DNA from: Cylicocyclus nassatus
Taxonomy: Eukaryota; Nematoda; Chromadorea; Rhabditida; Strongylidae
Assembly (NCBI GenBank): GCA_958299035.1
Contig: CATQJL010000316.1
Span: forward strand, 29,329,441 to 29,393,440
Length of the DNA stretch: 64,000 nucleotides
Reading direction: 5' to 3'
The translations under genes were made by a program, and so were the position numbers. How positions within the stretch are numbered: position 1 is the stretch's first letter; the number at the start of each line of letters is the position of its first letter. Of this stretch, positions 24,741 through 36,357 are shown in pieces. Under the pieces are notes generated by a model. It saw nothing but the letters and a program-made list of their open reading frames with translations, was not told the DNA's origin and made no database searches.

Positions 24741-24800
24741 TAACAAGGGAAGTTCACTTAGTCGAAGTGGCGATTGGGAAGGAGATCTATACCAGTGGAA
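24741..24800. mobile_element. Solo end of the Tc4/Tc5-type family
   Basis: CTAA followed by CAAGGGAAGTTCACTTAG and GTCGAAGTGG matches the terminal and sub-terminal blocks of the elements at 35115 and 58084, again with a CTNA flank. The opposite end was not found, so this is a truncated copy; its inner border is uncertain. Confidence 0.55.
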
Positions 24801-25713
24801 TTCTTCTTTGTTCATAGGGCTGAAATGGTCCATGTCCTCAAATGTCGCTGAAATAATTACATAGATTCGGACGGAAGACGCGGCAAATTCGAACTTTCAA
24901 TTTTTTGAAGACTCGAAAATAAAATCTTTTGGCTTCTCCACACAAATTAACACTGGATATAAAGGCGGTCACGCTACACAGCCGAAGAGATAGATGAGCC
25001 ATGGAATCACGTTTCGCCTGGAGAGTACAAATAAACTCTGTTTCCACCCATGCGTTGGTAATCTTTACTAGAAGATCAGCGTCTTTTCTTTGCGTTGGGA
25101 AACAAGGAAAACACTTGCTCAAAATGATTGTTTAAGCAGTGATAAGTTGAAACAAGATCATTGTAAAACTCTAAAGTAGCATTTTGGGCCACGAAATCAT
25201 AACTTATAAGAAATTTTCCAGATTCATCTCAAGACTTTCTCTTCTAGTTTCTCGTTGCTTTATACGTTCAGAAACGTTCATTTCAAAATTTGATGACAAT
25301 AGATCGTTTGCGGTTTTTCCTCTGGTTCTCTTCACTCAAAATTTCCAGAACGATTGATTCTTTTGTGGAGTAGTTTTTGAAACATGCAAAATGTTAGCGG
25401 TACAATAATTGCTCAGAATACCCGTCGGAAGAAAAATCAGCTTTGAACTGTAAATTTTCAGCACATCAACTGTTGCGACAAATTTTGCCACGATTTATCT
25501 AACAATTATTGTAAAAAAGCCAGAGCTGGACCCTAAGGTGACAGAATACTTAGAGATCAAGTTTATCCGCTATAAACTTTGCCTATCCTAAACGTAAATG
25601 GAATGAACGAGATTCTATAGATTTTTCTACCGTAATTTAGATCATCACTTTTCTCGCCGACGGTCGAAGAAAGTCAAGTTTTTGGATTTAAGGATAATAA
25701 ATAAAGCGGCTTC
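24801..25713. other. Unassigned DNA
   Basis: No gene or element recognised. Confidence 0.4.
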
Positions 25714-25929
25714 TCATTCTCGGGAATATTTGTTTCGAGAAAGAAGCAGAATTTTCAAGACAGCTCGCCTTGATATTGGCATTGTTCGGTTGTGCTTGAA
25801 TCTTGGCATGATAATCACTTGAAGATGTGGGTTTCGAGCTACTACCAAGATTGGTAACAATGCTTTATTGGCTGACGTCGACGTTTCGGCGTTTAACGCC
25901 TTCTTTGGAGCCTGGAAAGTCGAAGTCAT
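25714..25929 (-). repeat. Penelope-type non-coding repeat fragment (tentative)
   Basis: The minus-strand text around 25850-25920 (CCAAAGAAGGCG, GCCGAAACGTCGACG, then a CAATAAAGCATTGTTACC block) resembles a widespread animal repeat that I associate with the non-coding ends of Penelope-like elements. The 71-codon minus ORF here is a translation of that repeat, not a gene. Attribution is from memory. Confidence 0.4.
25870..25912 (-). ncRNA. Hammerhead-ribozyme-like relic with a degenerate core
   Basis: On the minus strand the order is GGCT, a 7-base CCAAAGA where CTGATGA would stand, AGGCGTTAAACGCC (a stem with its loop), GAAAC, a short self-pairing GTCGAC, GTC, and AGCC pairing back to GGCT. 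That is the hammerhead layout: stem I, core box 1, stem II, GAAA box, short stem III, cleavage triplet, stem I. The first core box is mutated, so self-cleavage would be lost. Penelope-like elements are known to carry minimal hammerheads; the assignment here is inference. Confidence 0.35.
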
Positions 25930-26035
25930 AAGTGACTATGCGGTCCAGACGACAAGTACAAAGACGAAACAAAATCGAAAAGAAGATTAGTCTAGAGAGC
26001 AGAAGCAGAGCCAAAAACACTTTTTACTCACCTCA

Positions 26036-26977
26036 GGGCCGGTAGTAATCTACCCTACCTGGTGGCATCATAGATGCCGGCAAGTTGGCACACATCGCAG
26101 AAAGATGCCAACTCCGCCGGCAGCTCGCGGAGTGATTGTAGGTTTTGATGATCTTGTATAATCTCAGTACGCGGTTATTCCGCTCATCAAATTTTGATAA
26201 CGTAGACAGCCGCAAAACTGCTGTCTCGCGCGCGGTCGAACCTAAGTGTGCTAAATTCACGTGCTGCCACGTTACCTACTCGACCAATCGGTCAGTCCTT
26301 GCCTTTTGCATCAGCAATGTGAGCAACCCACTGGTAAATGGCCGCCTGTAAGAAGGATCGATACATTACGCGAGAGACTTTGACCTGAAAGAACAGCTGA
26401 TTGATATGAGCGAGAGGGGGGCAAAATCGGTGCAAATAAGATTTAGAAAGGATTGCAAAAAAAGATGGTGTTTCTTATGGTTCTAAGGCATTACCAGATT
26501 TTTTCTCCGTTAAAAAATCGTTTTTTTAAACAAGAAAAACCCATATATTGAGAAAAATGAAGGTTTTTGGATGGAAAGTAGAATTTTTTGATACTTTCGC
26601 CTAACGTAAATTGTGTAATATCGCCGCAATTCGCAATCTCACAGACGCCATCGGCAAAGGTGCCACCACCTCGACGTGGTAGGGGCACGTCGAGATGCGA
26701 TGTCAGTTGCCGGCAGGTTGCCGGCAACTGACATCGCGAAGTTGCCGGCAACTCCTCCTGCGCTTCCAGATATTTTACCAAAGGAGGAGTTCTGGAACCG
26801 CAGACTTTTACGGAGTTTTCCACAGATTCGAGGCGGCATCTTTATCGAGAAAATTTTTTGGAATAAGGCCTGGGACGCCCTAAATTTGGGGTCTCACTTT
26901 CTGGCCACCTCACGGAAAAGGTGCCAGCGACCTGCCGACGAGACCTGCCGCCAGGTCGGGGGGACTACTACCGGCCC
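26036..26977. mobile_element. Foldback element with GGGCCGGTAGTA ends
   Basis: The ends GGGCCGGTAGTAATC and GACTACTACCGGCCC form a terminal inverted repeat with one mismatch. Inside them the arms share CCTGGTGGC/GCCAGG-type text. A second strong hairpin, GTCAGTTGCCGGC and complement, lies near 26701-26730. Target duplication is not clear. ORFs on both strands are non-coding by-products. Confidence 0.7.
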
Positions 26978-28019
26978 AGACGTACACAAGCGGTAGTTGA
27001 AAAACAGACCACCTTATTCCAAACTGTGCCTCAACCTCACTTTTACACGCCAACGTGAACTGACCTTATGCAGAACCTGGTGACGGTCGTAGGGCTTCTG
27101 TCCAGGGGGGGGGCGAAAATTTTCTCCAGTGAATATGCGTGGCGTCAGCCACGCACTGCGAAAAAAATTGGGGTGCTTTGCAAAATTTGCGGGACCATAA
27201 CCCATGTAACCTAGAAAAAGAGGGCGTGGCTGCCAAAATAATCTTTTTAGTAAGGCTAAACTGATTTTAGAATTTTAGAAATTATACCAGTTATTTACGA
27301 GAATGAAAGTCGCTTTCAGGTTTTTGTAACCCATGTAAGTGATTTTCAAATTGCAACCCATTCTGCCCCCCCCCTCGGACTGACACTGCTACCAGAGCTT
27401 TTTACAGATCCGATAGCATGGTCTTAATGTTACGAAGCTGATATATATGCCTAACAATGACTGAATGAGTGGACAGCTATGAATTAGCAATCAATTTTAC
27501 TGCAGATGTTAATTTAAGCCGGTGGGCAAATACTAGTATGAGTGTGATCTATATCCATCTCGTTTGTGGTGATCTTCTTTAAAAGCATACGGAGCCACAT
27601 TCTGTTTAAATTTCCTTAAATAAATGGACAGCAGACAAACTAGCTCGTCTTCCAAAAGTTTAACGCGGTGTGGCGGATGAGCGTCTACAAAATCGCTTTA
27701 GTTATGTCCGGTAATGTAGCGACTAACGATTTTCACGTAATGAAAGGTCACTCAGGCAGTCTAATCGCAGCGATCGAAAATTGTGACGATAGGATCGCTG
27801 GAGGTATGCTTTAGGTCTTACAACTGCTTTTAGAGAATCGTTTAGTTCTCACTGAATGCACACTCCGATGTTGTATAATTTTTTTGAAATTGCTGGTGCA
27901 GCTTGATAATTTTTTATCATTTACAGCACCGTCAGTGCCGCTTTTCAAAACTGTGCTTTAGACGCAATAACGCGCCGGAAGTGCCGCATTGCTATAACTT
28001 TTTTCGGTTTTTTTTCGTT
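26978..28019. other. Unassigned DNA
   Basis: No gene recognised. C- and G-runs occur near 27104 and 27367. From about 27930 a CGGAAGTGCCGCATT motif appears that recurs in the foldback element beginning near 28020. Confidence 0.4.
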
Positions 28020-29368
28020 AAGCTCCGCTTTGGATATTCGAATGTCTGATGCATCTGATAGTAGATTCGCAAAAGCCAAAAATTCACATTTTTTTCTGCT
28101 TTATGGCGCAATAAACGGTTTTTTTGCGTCGGAAGTGCCGCATTACTATAAAGGCTTACATAATTATCCTAGAAATCTTGTTCAAACTGTTGTCATCATT
28201 GTCTCTTGAGCTATACATCAATACTCTAAGTATGAAAACGTCAATTTTGAGAGAATTACACGCTCGAAACCTTATTAATCGTTTTTTGCACTGATAAACC
28301 TGATAGTGATCTTCAAAGCTTTCGTAAAAAATCTTAGCAACATATTTGCAATCAGCGCTCTGCAAGTTATCTATAGTATGTTCAAAAACCTAAAAATAAT
28401 TAACCTAAAAATAAAATAATGATAACCAAATTTTTTGTTTTAAAATTTATTGTTCCCTCGTAGTGTTAATAATTAGCTAGGCCGGCTTCAGCCCTTGGCT
28501 GCTGTCCTGTCAATATCGATTTTTGTTAACAGAATCATTCTAAAATAGTATCACAATATGGAATTAGTATTCATTAGTTGACTTTGACTTTTTATCCCCA
28601 AAAGTGCGGTGTACATTGGAATTGAAAATTTCTGTACGAATAAATTTGATGTACAAATACAGAAAATTTTTATATTCATACATTGAATCAGAACTTTCTC
28701 CCGATTTCAAGGAAACGCTTTTCTTTCTATCCAATCAAATAGAAACTCGCATACGCAAGGCTGATCTCTTCAGATTCCAGATTCAAAAAGTCAAGGCCCA
28801 CTGGCTAAAGTAGTTTTGAAAACAAGATTCAAAATTTGGATACTGCTCTGACCTCAGTGCCTACTCATTACTATATCTTGGAATTGCTAAGGTAAAATTT
28901 TTCTCAGAAAATTCCTAGAATTTCGAAAAATTTGAAGTTAGAGCGGCAATTTCAGTTCCACAGAGACTGGAGGATACTGTGTACTAAGTGTCTTGGGATT
29001 TTTGAATCTGTTAGAGATGATTTTCAATTTTCAACGGAATTCAAAAAAATTGAAGTTCGTTTTCCATTTTCAAGTTTTAGCTCGCAAAGAAGGTTCCCGG
29101 GCACTTGAAAAAAATTTTTTTCAAATTGCTGTAACTTCAAGCAGGTTGATTATTCTTTGAAGCTACAAAATTCATTGCAAAGACATTTTGTCCACAACAT
29201 AAACTTGTCGTGCTGGCTTTTCAGCACCTCACTGCGGTCCACCAGCATGTGCAAAATGTCGACGCGAAAAGTGGCCTATTTGTGCAGGATTATCTCAGGC
29301 ACAATGAAAATTGGAGAGCTCAAATGCTGCAGTTATATGGAAGGCTGGGGCTGTTTTGGGGACTATTT

Positions 29369-29602
29369 GGGAACGGCCATAGGTTGTCGGTGTTCTCGGT
29401 GTTGTCGGTGTTGTGATGTTGTCGGTGTTGTCGGTGTTATCGGGGTTGTCGGTGTTGTCTGGGTTGCCGGGGTCAGAGACAGTTTAGAGTGCGCGAAACG
29501 AAGAGGCTACCATGAGGTCCTACAACGACCGGTGACCTCGGCAACCCCGACAACACCGACAACACGACAACGCCAACAACACCGTCAACCTATGGTCGTT
29601 TC
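29369..29602. mobile_element. GTTGCCGGC-family foldback, copy 3, with GTTGTCGGT-type minisatellite
   Basis: Starts GGGAACGGCCATAGG and ends CCTATGGTCGTTTCC. The left minisatellite is a run of GTTGTCGGT-type units and the right one a run of ACCGACAAC-type units, so the two arms pair. The central text is shared with 15059-15237. Compared with copy 1 the unit has changed the same way on both arms. Confidence 0.8.
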
Positions 29603-30271
29603 CTTAAACCTTTGAGCGACCACATGCAAAAAAGTTTACCAGAAAGTTTGAAAAATCGACCATTTTTTGTCCCTAAAAATGTACCATATTTTAAGTAAGT
29701 GACCTAAAGGTCTTTCTGCATAGGGTGGACCAAATCTTTGATTACTGCGAACATTGTTGGAGCAATGCCTTCACATCTTTTGTACCTATCATCCAAACGT
29801 GGCGATCCCCGCAGCGAAGCAGTGCTGCGAAAAGAGTTGCAATCAGAGGCAAGTTTAACAGCTTGTAAATTCTGAGCGCAAATCGCAAAACTCTAGTGCA
29901 GTTGCGGGTCAGAAGTAACCAGGCTTCTCGGTCAGATCACCCATGAGTTAAACAAAGTTCTTTGTTGCACAATAAAATGGCAGCAGGAAGGAAAATTGTT
30001 TTATGCTTGGAAAGATTACTCTTCTTAATGTGCAGATCAAACCCGTTTTGGCATCGATAAAAATCAGAAGCCACACTGCGGCCACCTTTGGCTCGTTTCT
30101 ACTGATCAGTATAAAAAAACTGGCTGTCAAAGTATGACCGAAAACCGAAAAAATGCGTTTGAAAACGGAATTTCCAAAAGCCCTGTAACTTTCCTTACAA
30201 CCTAACACATATAACGCACTTTTAGGGTGTAAAAGTCAACTAGCAGATACTACTTCTATATTGTGATACTA

Positions 30272-31144
30272 TTAGGGTGATCCAAAAGTAATGGGGCACC
30301 TTGATTTTTTTCAAAATTCTTCAAGATTTCTTTCTGATTAGCTATGAACGCCCAGTATTTTTAACGCCTTTGTATAAAGTGACCTTCGCAGGTTATCTTG
30401 ACAGCACCTTGCAGCACCTCACGGACATTTCATCGAGTGGCGCTTCAAAGAAGTCAGACAGACTTTTTTGAACGCCATCCGAATTTGGGCCGCTGCACCT
30501 GATAGTCCCTCGACATATGGCATACCTTTAGAAAGAGCTTTCCAAACTCTTTCTAATGATTACTTGAATATCCAAAAATTGCACATTATTTTATACAAAA
30601 AAGGCGCTTTATTCGAAAAAGTGCGGTGTTTGGCGCAGATTTTCAGACTAAAATTCATGTTTTGGACTACAATCTTTTGAAAATGAGAAAAGTCAAAGTA
30701 ATTTGCATATGTATGGATTGAGCTTAAAAAGCACTATCAGAAAGCAACTGCTAAGTTTGGGCTTATGTGATTACCTTGATGAAAGAATAAGTAATATGTC
30801 TCCTGATACCCGATGCTATATCTTCTGTTCTAAAGCCTTGGGACCACCGAGCTATTGTGGATTTGGTGACAGTCCCCTCACCCATTGCTGCGCACGTATC
30901 TCTGGTAGGCTCACTTGTTTTACTGCGGCGCTGCTGCTCAAAGTTCAAAATTACTTGAAGTGGTGAGCTTTAATTTTAAGCGCTTATAGAATTAAGGCCA
31001 TGTGACAGTGCCCAACTATAGACCTCGATCAGAAGGTTTTGTTATGTACTAACATCTGCCAAAACTTGGACTTCCAATTAGCTTTTCTATTTGAGAAAAC
31101 TGCATTTATTCTCTAGCTGCCCCATTACTTTTGGATCACCCTAA
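30272..31144. mobile_element. Mariner-type MITE (TTAGGGTGATCCAAAAGTAAT ends)
   Basis: 873 bp, ends TTAGGGTGATCCAAAAGTAA and complement, with ATGGGGCA next, TA duplication at 30270-30271 and 31145-31146. Inserted in the right arm of the 28020-31810 foldback. No transposase. Confidence 0.9.
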
Positions 31145-31590
31145 TAAAATGATTCTGTTAACAAAAATTGATAGGTCACGGCAGCCAAGTGCCGGAGCCG
31201 GCTTAGCTAATTATAACGTTATGGGGGACCAATAAATGAAACAAAAGATTTGGGATTTCTAGATTTTTAAATATGCATATAGATAGCTTGCAAAGAGCTG
31301 GTTGCAATGTCGCTCAAATTTTTGTACAAAATTTTGAAAATCGTTATAAAGCTTATCAGTGCAAAGAAAACGACCAATAAAATTTTGAGCGGGTGATTCA
31401 CTCAAAATTAAGTTTTTAGACTTTTAAACACATGACTCAGAAACACTGATGACAACAGTGTAAACTAAGTTTTTCTGGGATAATTATAAATTCAATTCAG
31501 TACGGCACTTCTGGCGCAAAAACGCATTTATTGCCTCCTGCGGCACATAAAAAAATTCACTTTCCATATTTTGAATATACCGCCAGACAA

Positions 31591-31660
31591 AGCAAGCAGT
31601 ACTGAATCTAAATATGAAATTGAAAAGCAAGCAGTGCTAAATCTAAATATGAAATTGAAC
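31591..31660. repeat. 35-bp tandem duplication
   Basis: AGCAAGCAGTACTGAATC and AGCAAGCAGTGCTAAATC each lead into TAAATATGAAATTGAA; the two 35-bp units are nearly identical. Confidence 0.8.
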
Positions 31661-31810
31661 ACGGAAAGAGTGGTTTTGTGAAAAACATCAATGCGGCTCT
31701 TCCGACGTAACATCGCGTTCGTTGCGCCTCAAAGCACAGATAATTGTGAAATTTTTGATTTTCATACACACTATCAGTTGCATCAGATAGTGCTGGTTTC
31801 AAATATCCAG

Positions 31811-32588
31811 GCCATAATCGACAGGAGTAATCTTATATATAGAGATGCGGCGAATAATTAAAAAACGGGGTTCCGAATACATTTTATCCAAACGTTTTAT
31901 TCGATTTCGTATCCGAATGAATATATTATATGACATTTAACTTGTTGCAGAGCCAACCACTGTGTATAAAACTCGCTTCGTCTGCGTTTATTTTTCTGAA
32001 CTCCATAATGCATCTGTTTGCAACCGTGATCAGCTTTGAACTCTACGAAAACTCGCATTACTTCAAATGCTTGCGACACTAACAATTGGATGTAGATTTT
32101 GACTGATTGTTTTTCCGATTAATGAGATAGTTTGCACTACTATTGACACCAAATCATAAAAAAAACAGCCGTCGAATTCAAGCTCATGGTCCGAGTTTAT
32201 ATATTGGAGGTGTACTGACGTGCCTGTTTTTCTTGTCTTGCGTTGCTCATGCTGTTGGTCCGTAAAGATTCATATTGAGAACTTTTGCTTGTAAAATTCA
32301 TGTTTGCACAACTGCTTCTACTCCTTATCTTAGAAACTTTTCGCGAGGGACGTTGTGTTTTAATAAAAGAAAAAAGGTTTTTTGGAATACTCCGTTTCGT
32401 TCCTTCCCTTAGACGGAGTAAAGGAGCTCAGAACTCTTCCCGGAACTCCTCAGTAAGGAAGGAGAGTTCATGAGTCCTGTGTATATTTTGAAACAGTTTT
32501 TAAGATAAAATTTTTTTGAAAATTGTTGTAAAAGCTGAAGTCTGACAACTTACAGTTTTTATACTCCGTCTTCTATTATATATATGTT
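31811..32588. other. Unassigned DNA
   Basis: A plus-strand frame with an ATG at 32300 starts with a hydrophobic run (FAQLLLLLIL) like a signal peptide, but it ends within about 60 codons and has no splice or family support. Otherwise nothing recognised. Confidence 0.3.
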
Positions 32589-33530
32589 ACTAGCTGGCTT
32601 ACCCGGCTCCGCCGTATCCGGACCAAACTTGGCACACATACACTTCGGGCCCCGGCGAGTGTCACAGCCCACTTTTCGTTATCGATCGATGTCGATTTTA
32701 CCGATTTTTATCGATTTTTTTGCAGAGTTCACCTACAGGGCTAGGAGTTGGCACAGGGGGGGAAGTGAGCATGGGGATTTCGAATACAATATTAGTTTTC
32801 AGGATCGTCCATTACTACGATTTTATCGATTGTTTTTGTAAAGTTTGACCTGCGGGGCTGGGAGTTTGCGCAGGGGGGTAATCGAGCATGCAGATTACGA
32901 ATACTATATTAGTTTTCAAGATCGTCCATTACTTTTATCGATTTTATCGATTTTTTTGCTGAGTTCACCTACGGGGCTGGGAGTTCGCACAGGGGGGGTA
33001 ATCGAGCATGCAGATTACGAATACTATATTAGTTTTCAAGATCGTCCATTACTTTTATCGATTTTATCGATTTTTTGAAAATTTGAGCTAGGGGCTGGAA
33101 TTTGGCACAGGGGTGTAATCGAGCATGCTGATCACCCCCCTTGGGGATGATCAGCATGCTCGATTACCCCCTTGTGCCAAATTCCAGCCCCTAGCTCAAA
33201 TTTTCAAAAAATCGATAAAATCGATAAAAGTAATCGATAATCCCGAAAACCAATATTGTATTCGGAATCCCCATGCTCGATTACCCCCCCTGTGCGAACT
33301 CCCAGCCCCGTAGGTGAACTCAGCAAAAAAATCGATAAAAATCGATAAAATCGATATCGATCGATGACGAAAAGTAGCCTATGACACCCGCCGGGGCCCG
33401 TAGCGTATGTGTGCCAAGTTTGGTCCGGATCGGTTCAGAAATGGAATTTTCTATTCGGAACATACGTACAGACATACAGACATACAGACAGACATACAGA
33501 CAAACAGACATTCAGCTTTATATATAAGAT
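32589..33530 (+). mobile_element. 'TAGCTGG' palindromic repeat, longest copy, with three tandem core units
   Basis: Starts ACTAGCTGGCTTACCCGGC, then the block CGGACCAAACTTGGCACACA. Three direct core units follow (about 32726, 32845 and 32963, spaced about 118 bp), each with GGGCTGGGAGTT, an AGGGGGG run and GATCGTCCATTAC. Past a centre near 33135 (TGATCACCCC/GGGGATGATCA) the order inverts and the element ends with CAGACA repeats and TTCAGCTTTATATATAAGAT. Non-coding; the class of transposon is not known to me. Confidence 0.75.
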
Positions 33531-33807
33531 ATTACAATGGTAATATATGATATATCATTTGTGTTGATTATATACCATATAGCGTAGTAGTGAGCATATT
33601 GGTAGATGAAAGAATAAAATGAAACATGCAAGTGTTTTTGTAGTTGAATTTATTTATTATGACATAAATCATTTTGATGTACTACTTTACTGAATTGGTT
33701 GTTTGTAGTAGATATATATTTAAATAACTATATTGATTAAAAATATGTAATATTGATTGGATCGAATGATTTTGTATAGTTATAGACTGGTGTGCGACAT
33801 ATATCAA
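33531..33807. other. Very AT-rich stretch, possible 3' untranslated part of the adjacent Penelope element
   Basis: Composition matches the Penelope-like element that lies downstream on the plus strand (its 3' side on the minus strand). No other feature. Confidence 0.35.
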
Positions 33808-34169
33808 TTAACTATAATTTGTGTAGATTATGATGTAGAATGTGTAATAATTTTTTAATTTTATCATAATTGTAAAATTGTATTCATATAGTATAAAATT
33901 ATTTTTATGTAAGCATTTGAAAATATTTGAGTAAATCATATTTTCATTGTATCCATTGTAAATAAGTAAATTTTGTAACTGTATTATTTTTTTTGATAAA
34001 ATCGTCAAGATAAGTGCAAGTACGGGCAATTCTTAAAGTTTCTGTGTAAATATTGCGTTTTTGATGTGTTTGGATACACCAGAACTAATATGTATGAATC
34101 TTTTTACTTGAAAAGGGAAACTATCAGTTTTGTTATACATTTTGGTTATGATTTTGTCATTAATGATTG
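33808..34169 (-). pseudogene. PLE C-terminal (thumb) region
   Basis: Minus-strand pieces in different frames: YNKTDSFPFQVKRF, RIARTCTYLDDFI and NLLIYNGYNENMIYSNIF. They correspond to the post-RT block of Penelope-like proteins (usual pattern: FPF then a cold run, YxRxCS.xDDF, then LxxxGYxxxxI). Two frameshifts lie between them. It is separated from the RT core by two MITEs. Confidence 0.7.
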
Positions 34170-34171
34170 TA

Positions 34172-35054
34172 TTAGGTTGTCCCAAAAGTTTTGTCGGTTT
34201 TTTTCATCGCTCACCAAACCTCACAGAACACCATTCCATGAACGGCCTAGGTGTCAATCTACTCGTGTTTTTATCCTCTTTCTTATAGCTATATTTATTC
34301 CCTGATCTACCCCGTCTTTGCGATGTTATCGCTATGGCTTTTTGAGCACCCCAGCAGTAACGCCAAAACTTTCCTGAATTTTCAAAATTTTTATCTTGAT
34401 ATTTTCGACGAGCGCTGGCGACTGTTATGTAGGGCAAACCTTTGGCTACATTGTGGCTATTTTAGATTACATGAGCCACGTTTATCAAGTCCGTGATAAT
34501 TATTTATTTGAGAAAAACCGCGGCTTTTTGAACACGTTTTACCACGTAAAATTACCGACAATTCCAAAAAGCTGATTTTTGAAGCAAATCAAACTTGGTT
34601 ATGTTGCATAAATGATGTTTAATAACAATCAAGTTTGAATTCGCAAAAACTTCAAAACCTTCCATGATTTTGCTGCAATTGCGCGTTTCATGACTTAGCC
34701 AAAAATCGAGACCTCAGAAGAAATATTTTTTTGAAGTTAAAATCAGCAAATTAGGAGAATCTAAAAATACTCTCTTGCAGCCCGAGAGTTGCTCTATTTG
34801 ACCCATACTTGATCTTTTTCGAAACTTTGTAACGAAATTTTTAAAAATTAGCTCAACTTTGAGCAGGTAAAATTGACAGGTGGAGAATTTCGGCAGTTAC
34901 CAAAGAAAGCATATAACATTATGGTATGAAAGTGCATCCATAAGAAAGAGAAAGAAAAGCTGCATCGAATGCATGTTGAAACTCACTCAGGTCTTTATTG
35001 TGCGTGGTTCTACAGTGGTCTGAAAAAACCGACAAAACTTTTGGGACAACCTAA
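34172..35054 (+). mobile_element. Mariner-type MITE, family A, copy 2
   Basis: 883 bp, TTAGGTTGTCCCAAAAG end, TA at 34170-34171 and 35055-35056. Same orientation and very similar along its length to 10148-11027, including the CGCGGCTTTTTGAA block. Inserted into the PLE. Confidence 0.92.
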
Positions 35055-35114
35055 TAATATGTAAGTATAAATAATTACAATGTAAATTATCTATATGAGT
35101 AGTTTCCAAACTTA

Positions 35115-35578
35115 CAAGGGAACCGTGTCGAGTCGAAGTGGCCTTTCCAGATGAGACCCACACTGCTTTGAAGAGCATTAATCGATGATTCCAAATCTGC
35201 TTTCCAAATCTGCCAAGCGCCTCTGGACGCCGAGTTATGCTCCTTTCTCAGGTCAAAAAATTGAACGCAGAACTGAAGCAAAATCGCCCAAATTTGGTCA
35301 AATGGTCCAGTGTCAAGTATCAGAGCTATTTATGCAATGGATACATTTTATTTAATATGCTAATACTTAACATTGCTTTATCTGAGCGCTGGAAAGATTG
35401 TAACAATCAATTTTACCCAAATTCTGCATTCATTTTTCGATCCGAAGAACGGTCATAACTCGGCTTCCAGAGGCGCTTGGCAAATTTGGAAGGCAGATTT
35501 GGAATCACCGCTTAATATTTTTCAAAGCAGCATGGGTCTCATCTGGAAAGGCCACTTCGACTCGACACGGTTCCTTTG
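35115..35578. mobile_element. Tc4/Tc5-type MITE, copy 2 (464 bp)
   Basis: Ends CAAGGGAACCGTGTCGAGTC and CGACACGGTTCCTTTG, TTA duplication at 35112-35114 and 35579-35581 inside a CTTAG target. The arms pair throughout (AGGCGCTTGG, CAGATTTGGAATCA). Inserted in the PLE, 58 bp of PLE sequence from the family A MITE. Confidence 0.88.
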
Positions 35579-36357
35579 TTAGTTTGTTATCATATATGTT
35601 TTCGATTATATTATGAATTGTATGTTCAGTGCTGTTGTGTATGATTAATAGATCATCCATATAACGAAATGCAAAAAGTTGTTTATTGTTATTTACTTTA
35701 TTAACTATATACTTGTATTCATATCAAGATAGTGTCAGGTCTGCTAATAATGGACTAAAATTACCGCCCTGTGGCACACCTATTTTTTGTTCAAAAATGT
35801 ATGTGCTAAATCTGCAAAAACTGTTATCAAGAATATAATCAATATAATACAATAAATCTGAAATGGTGTAGTTTCTGTAGCTAGATTTTGTGTTTATATT
35901 ATCGGTGTAGTATATTTTGTTGAATCCATTATATGTCAGATATTTTTTGTTTGCATTTTTAAAGCATAATTTGAGAAGTTCTTTGAGGTTGGTTTTTATT
36001 GTCATGTGGTAGGCTAGTAAACATTTTTGTAAAATCAGCTGAGTATAATTGCAAGTTATTCATGTTGATACTGAGTAGTTTATCACTGATGTTCGTGCTG
36101 CCTATTGACCAATAATTATATGAATTTTGTTTTTTATATTTATTCTTGTACATAGTTTTTAAAATGTATTTTTATGTGTTGAAATACACATTGTAATTCT
36201 AAAGCAAGGGGTTCAATGCTACTATGTGTACCTCCAGTGATGAATCTGAATTTGATAGGGTTTTTATGGAGTTTTGGTACACAGTATAGTAATGGTATGT
36301 TGTTAATATTTTGTAGTGGTAACTTGTTATTTTTGCAAAAGTCAATGTGTCTTTTTA
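35579..36357 (-). pseudogene. PLE reverse transcriptase core
   Basis: On the minus strand: PKLHK at 36263-36277 (RT finger motif); DFTKMFTSLPH near 36020-36050, in another frame; GVPQGG at 35763-35780; ADLTLS followed directly by TGA at 35724-35726; then in the same frame after the stop YMDD at 35652-35663, the metal-binding catalytic motif. So the catalytic residues survive as codons, but one nonsense codon and at least one frameshift prevent a full protein. Confidence 0.85.

Larger units (their letters stand above)
28020..31810. mobile_element. Large foldback element (about 3.8 kb) carrying secondary insertions
   Basis: The left arm (about 28020-28560) pairs with the right arm (about 30258-31810). 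Matching blocks include GATGCATCTGATAGT, GTCGGAAGTGCCGCATT, TGTTGTCATCA, TTAGCTAGGCCGGCTTC, CTTGGCTGC and TTTTGTTAACAGAATCATT. The 30272-31144 MITE sits inside the right arm: arm sequence TATTGTGATACTA ends at its left border and AAATGATTCTG resumes at its right border. The loop holds the minisatellite foldback 29369-29602. No protein is encoded; borders are approximate. Confidence 0.75.

Noticed and set aside
30190..30210. ACAACCTAA resembling a mariner-type right end
   Set aside because: No matching left end with a TA flank was found within 2 kb.
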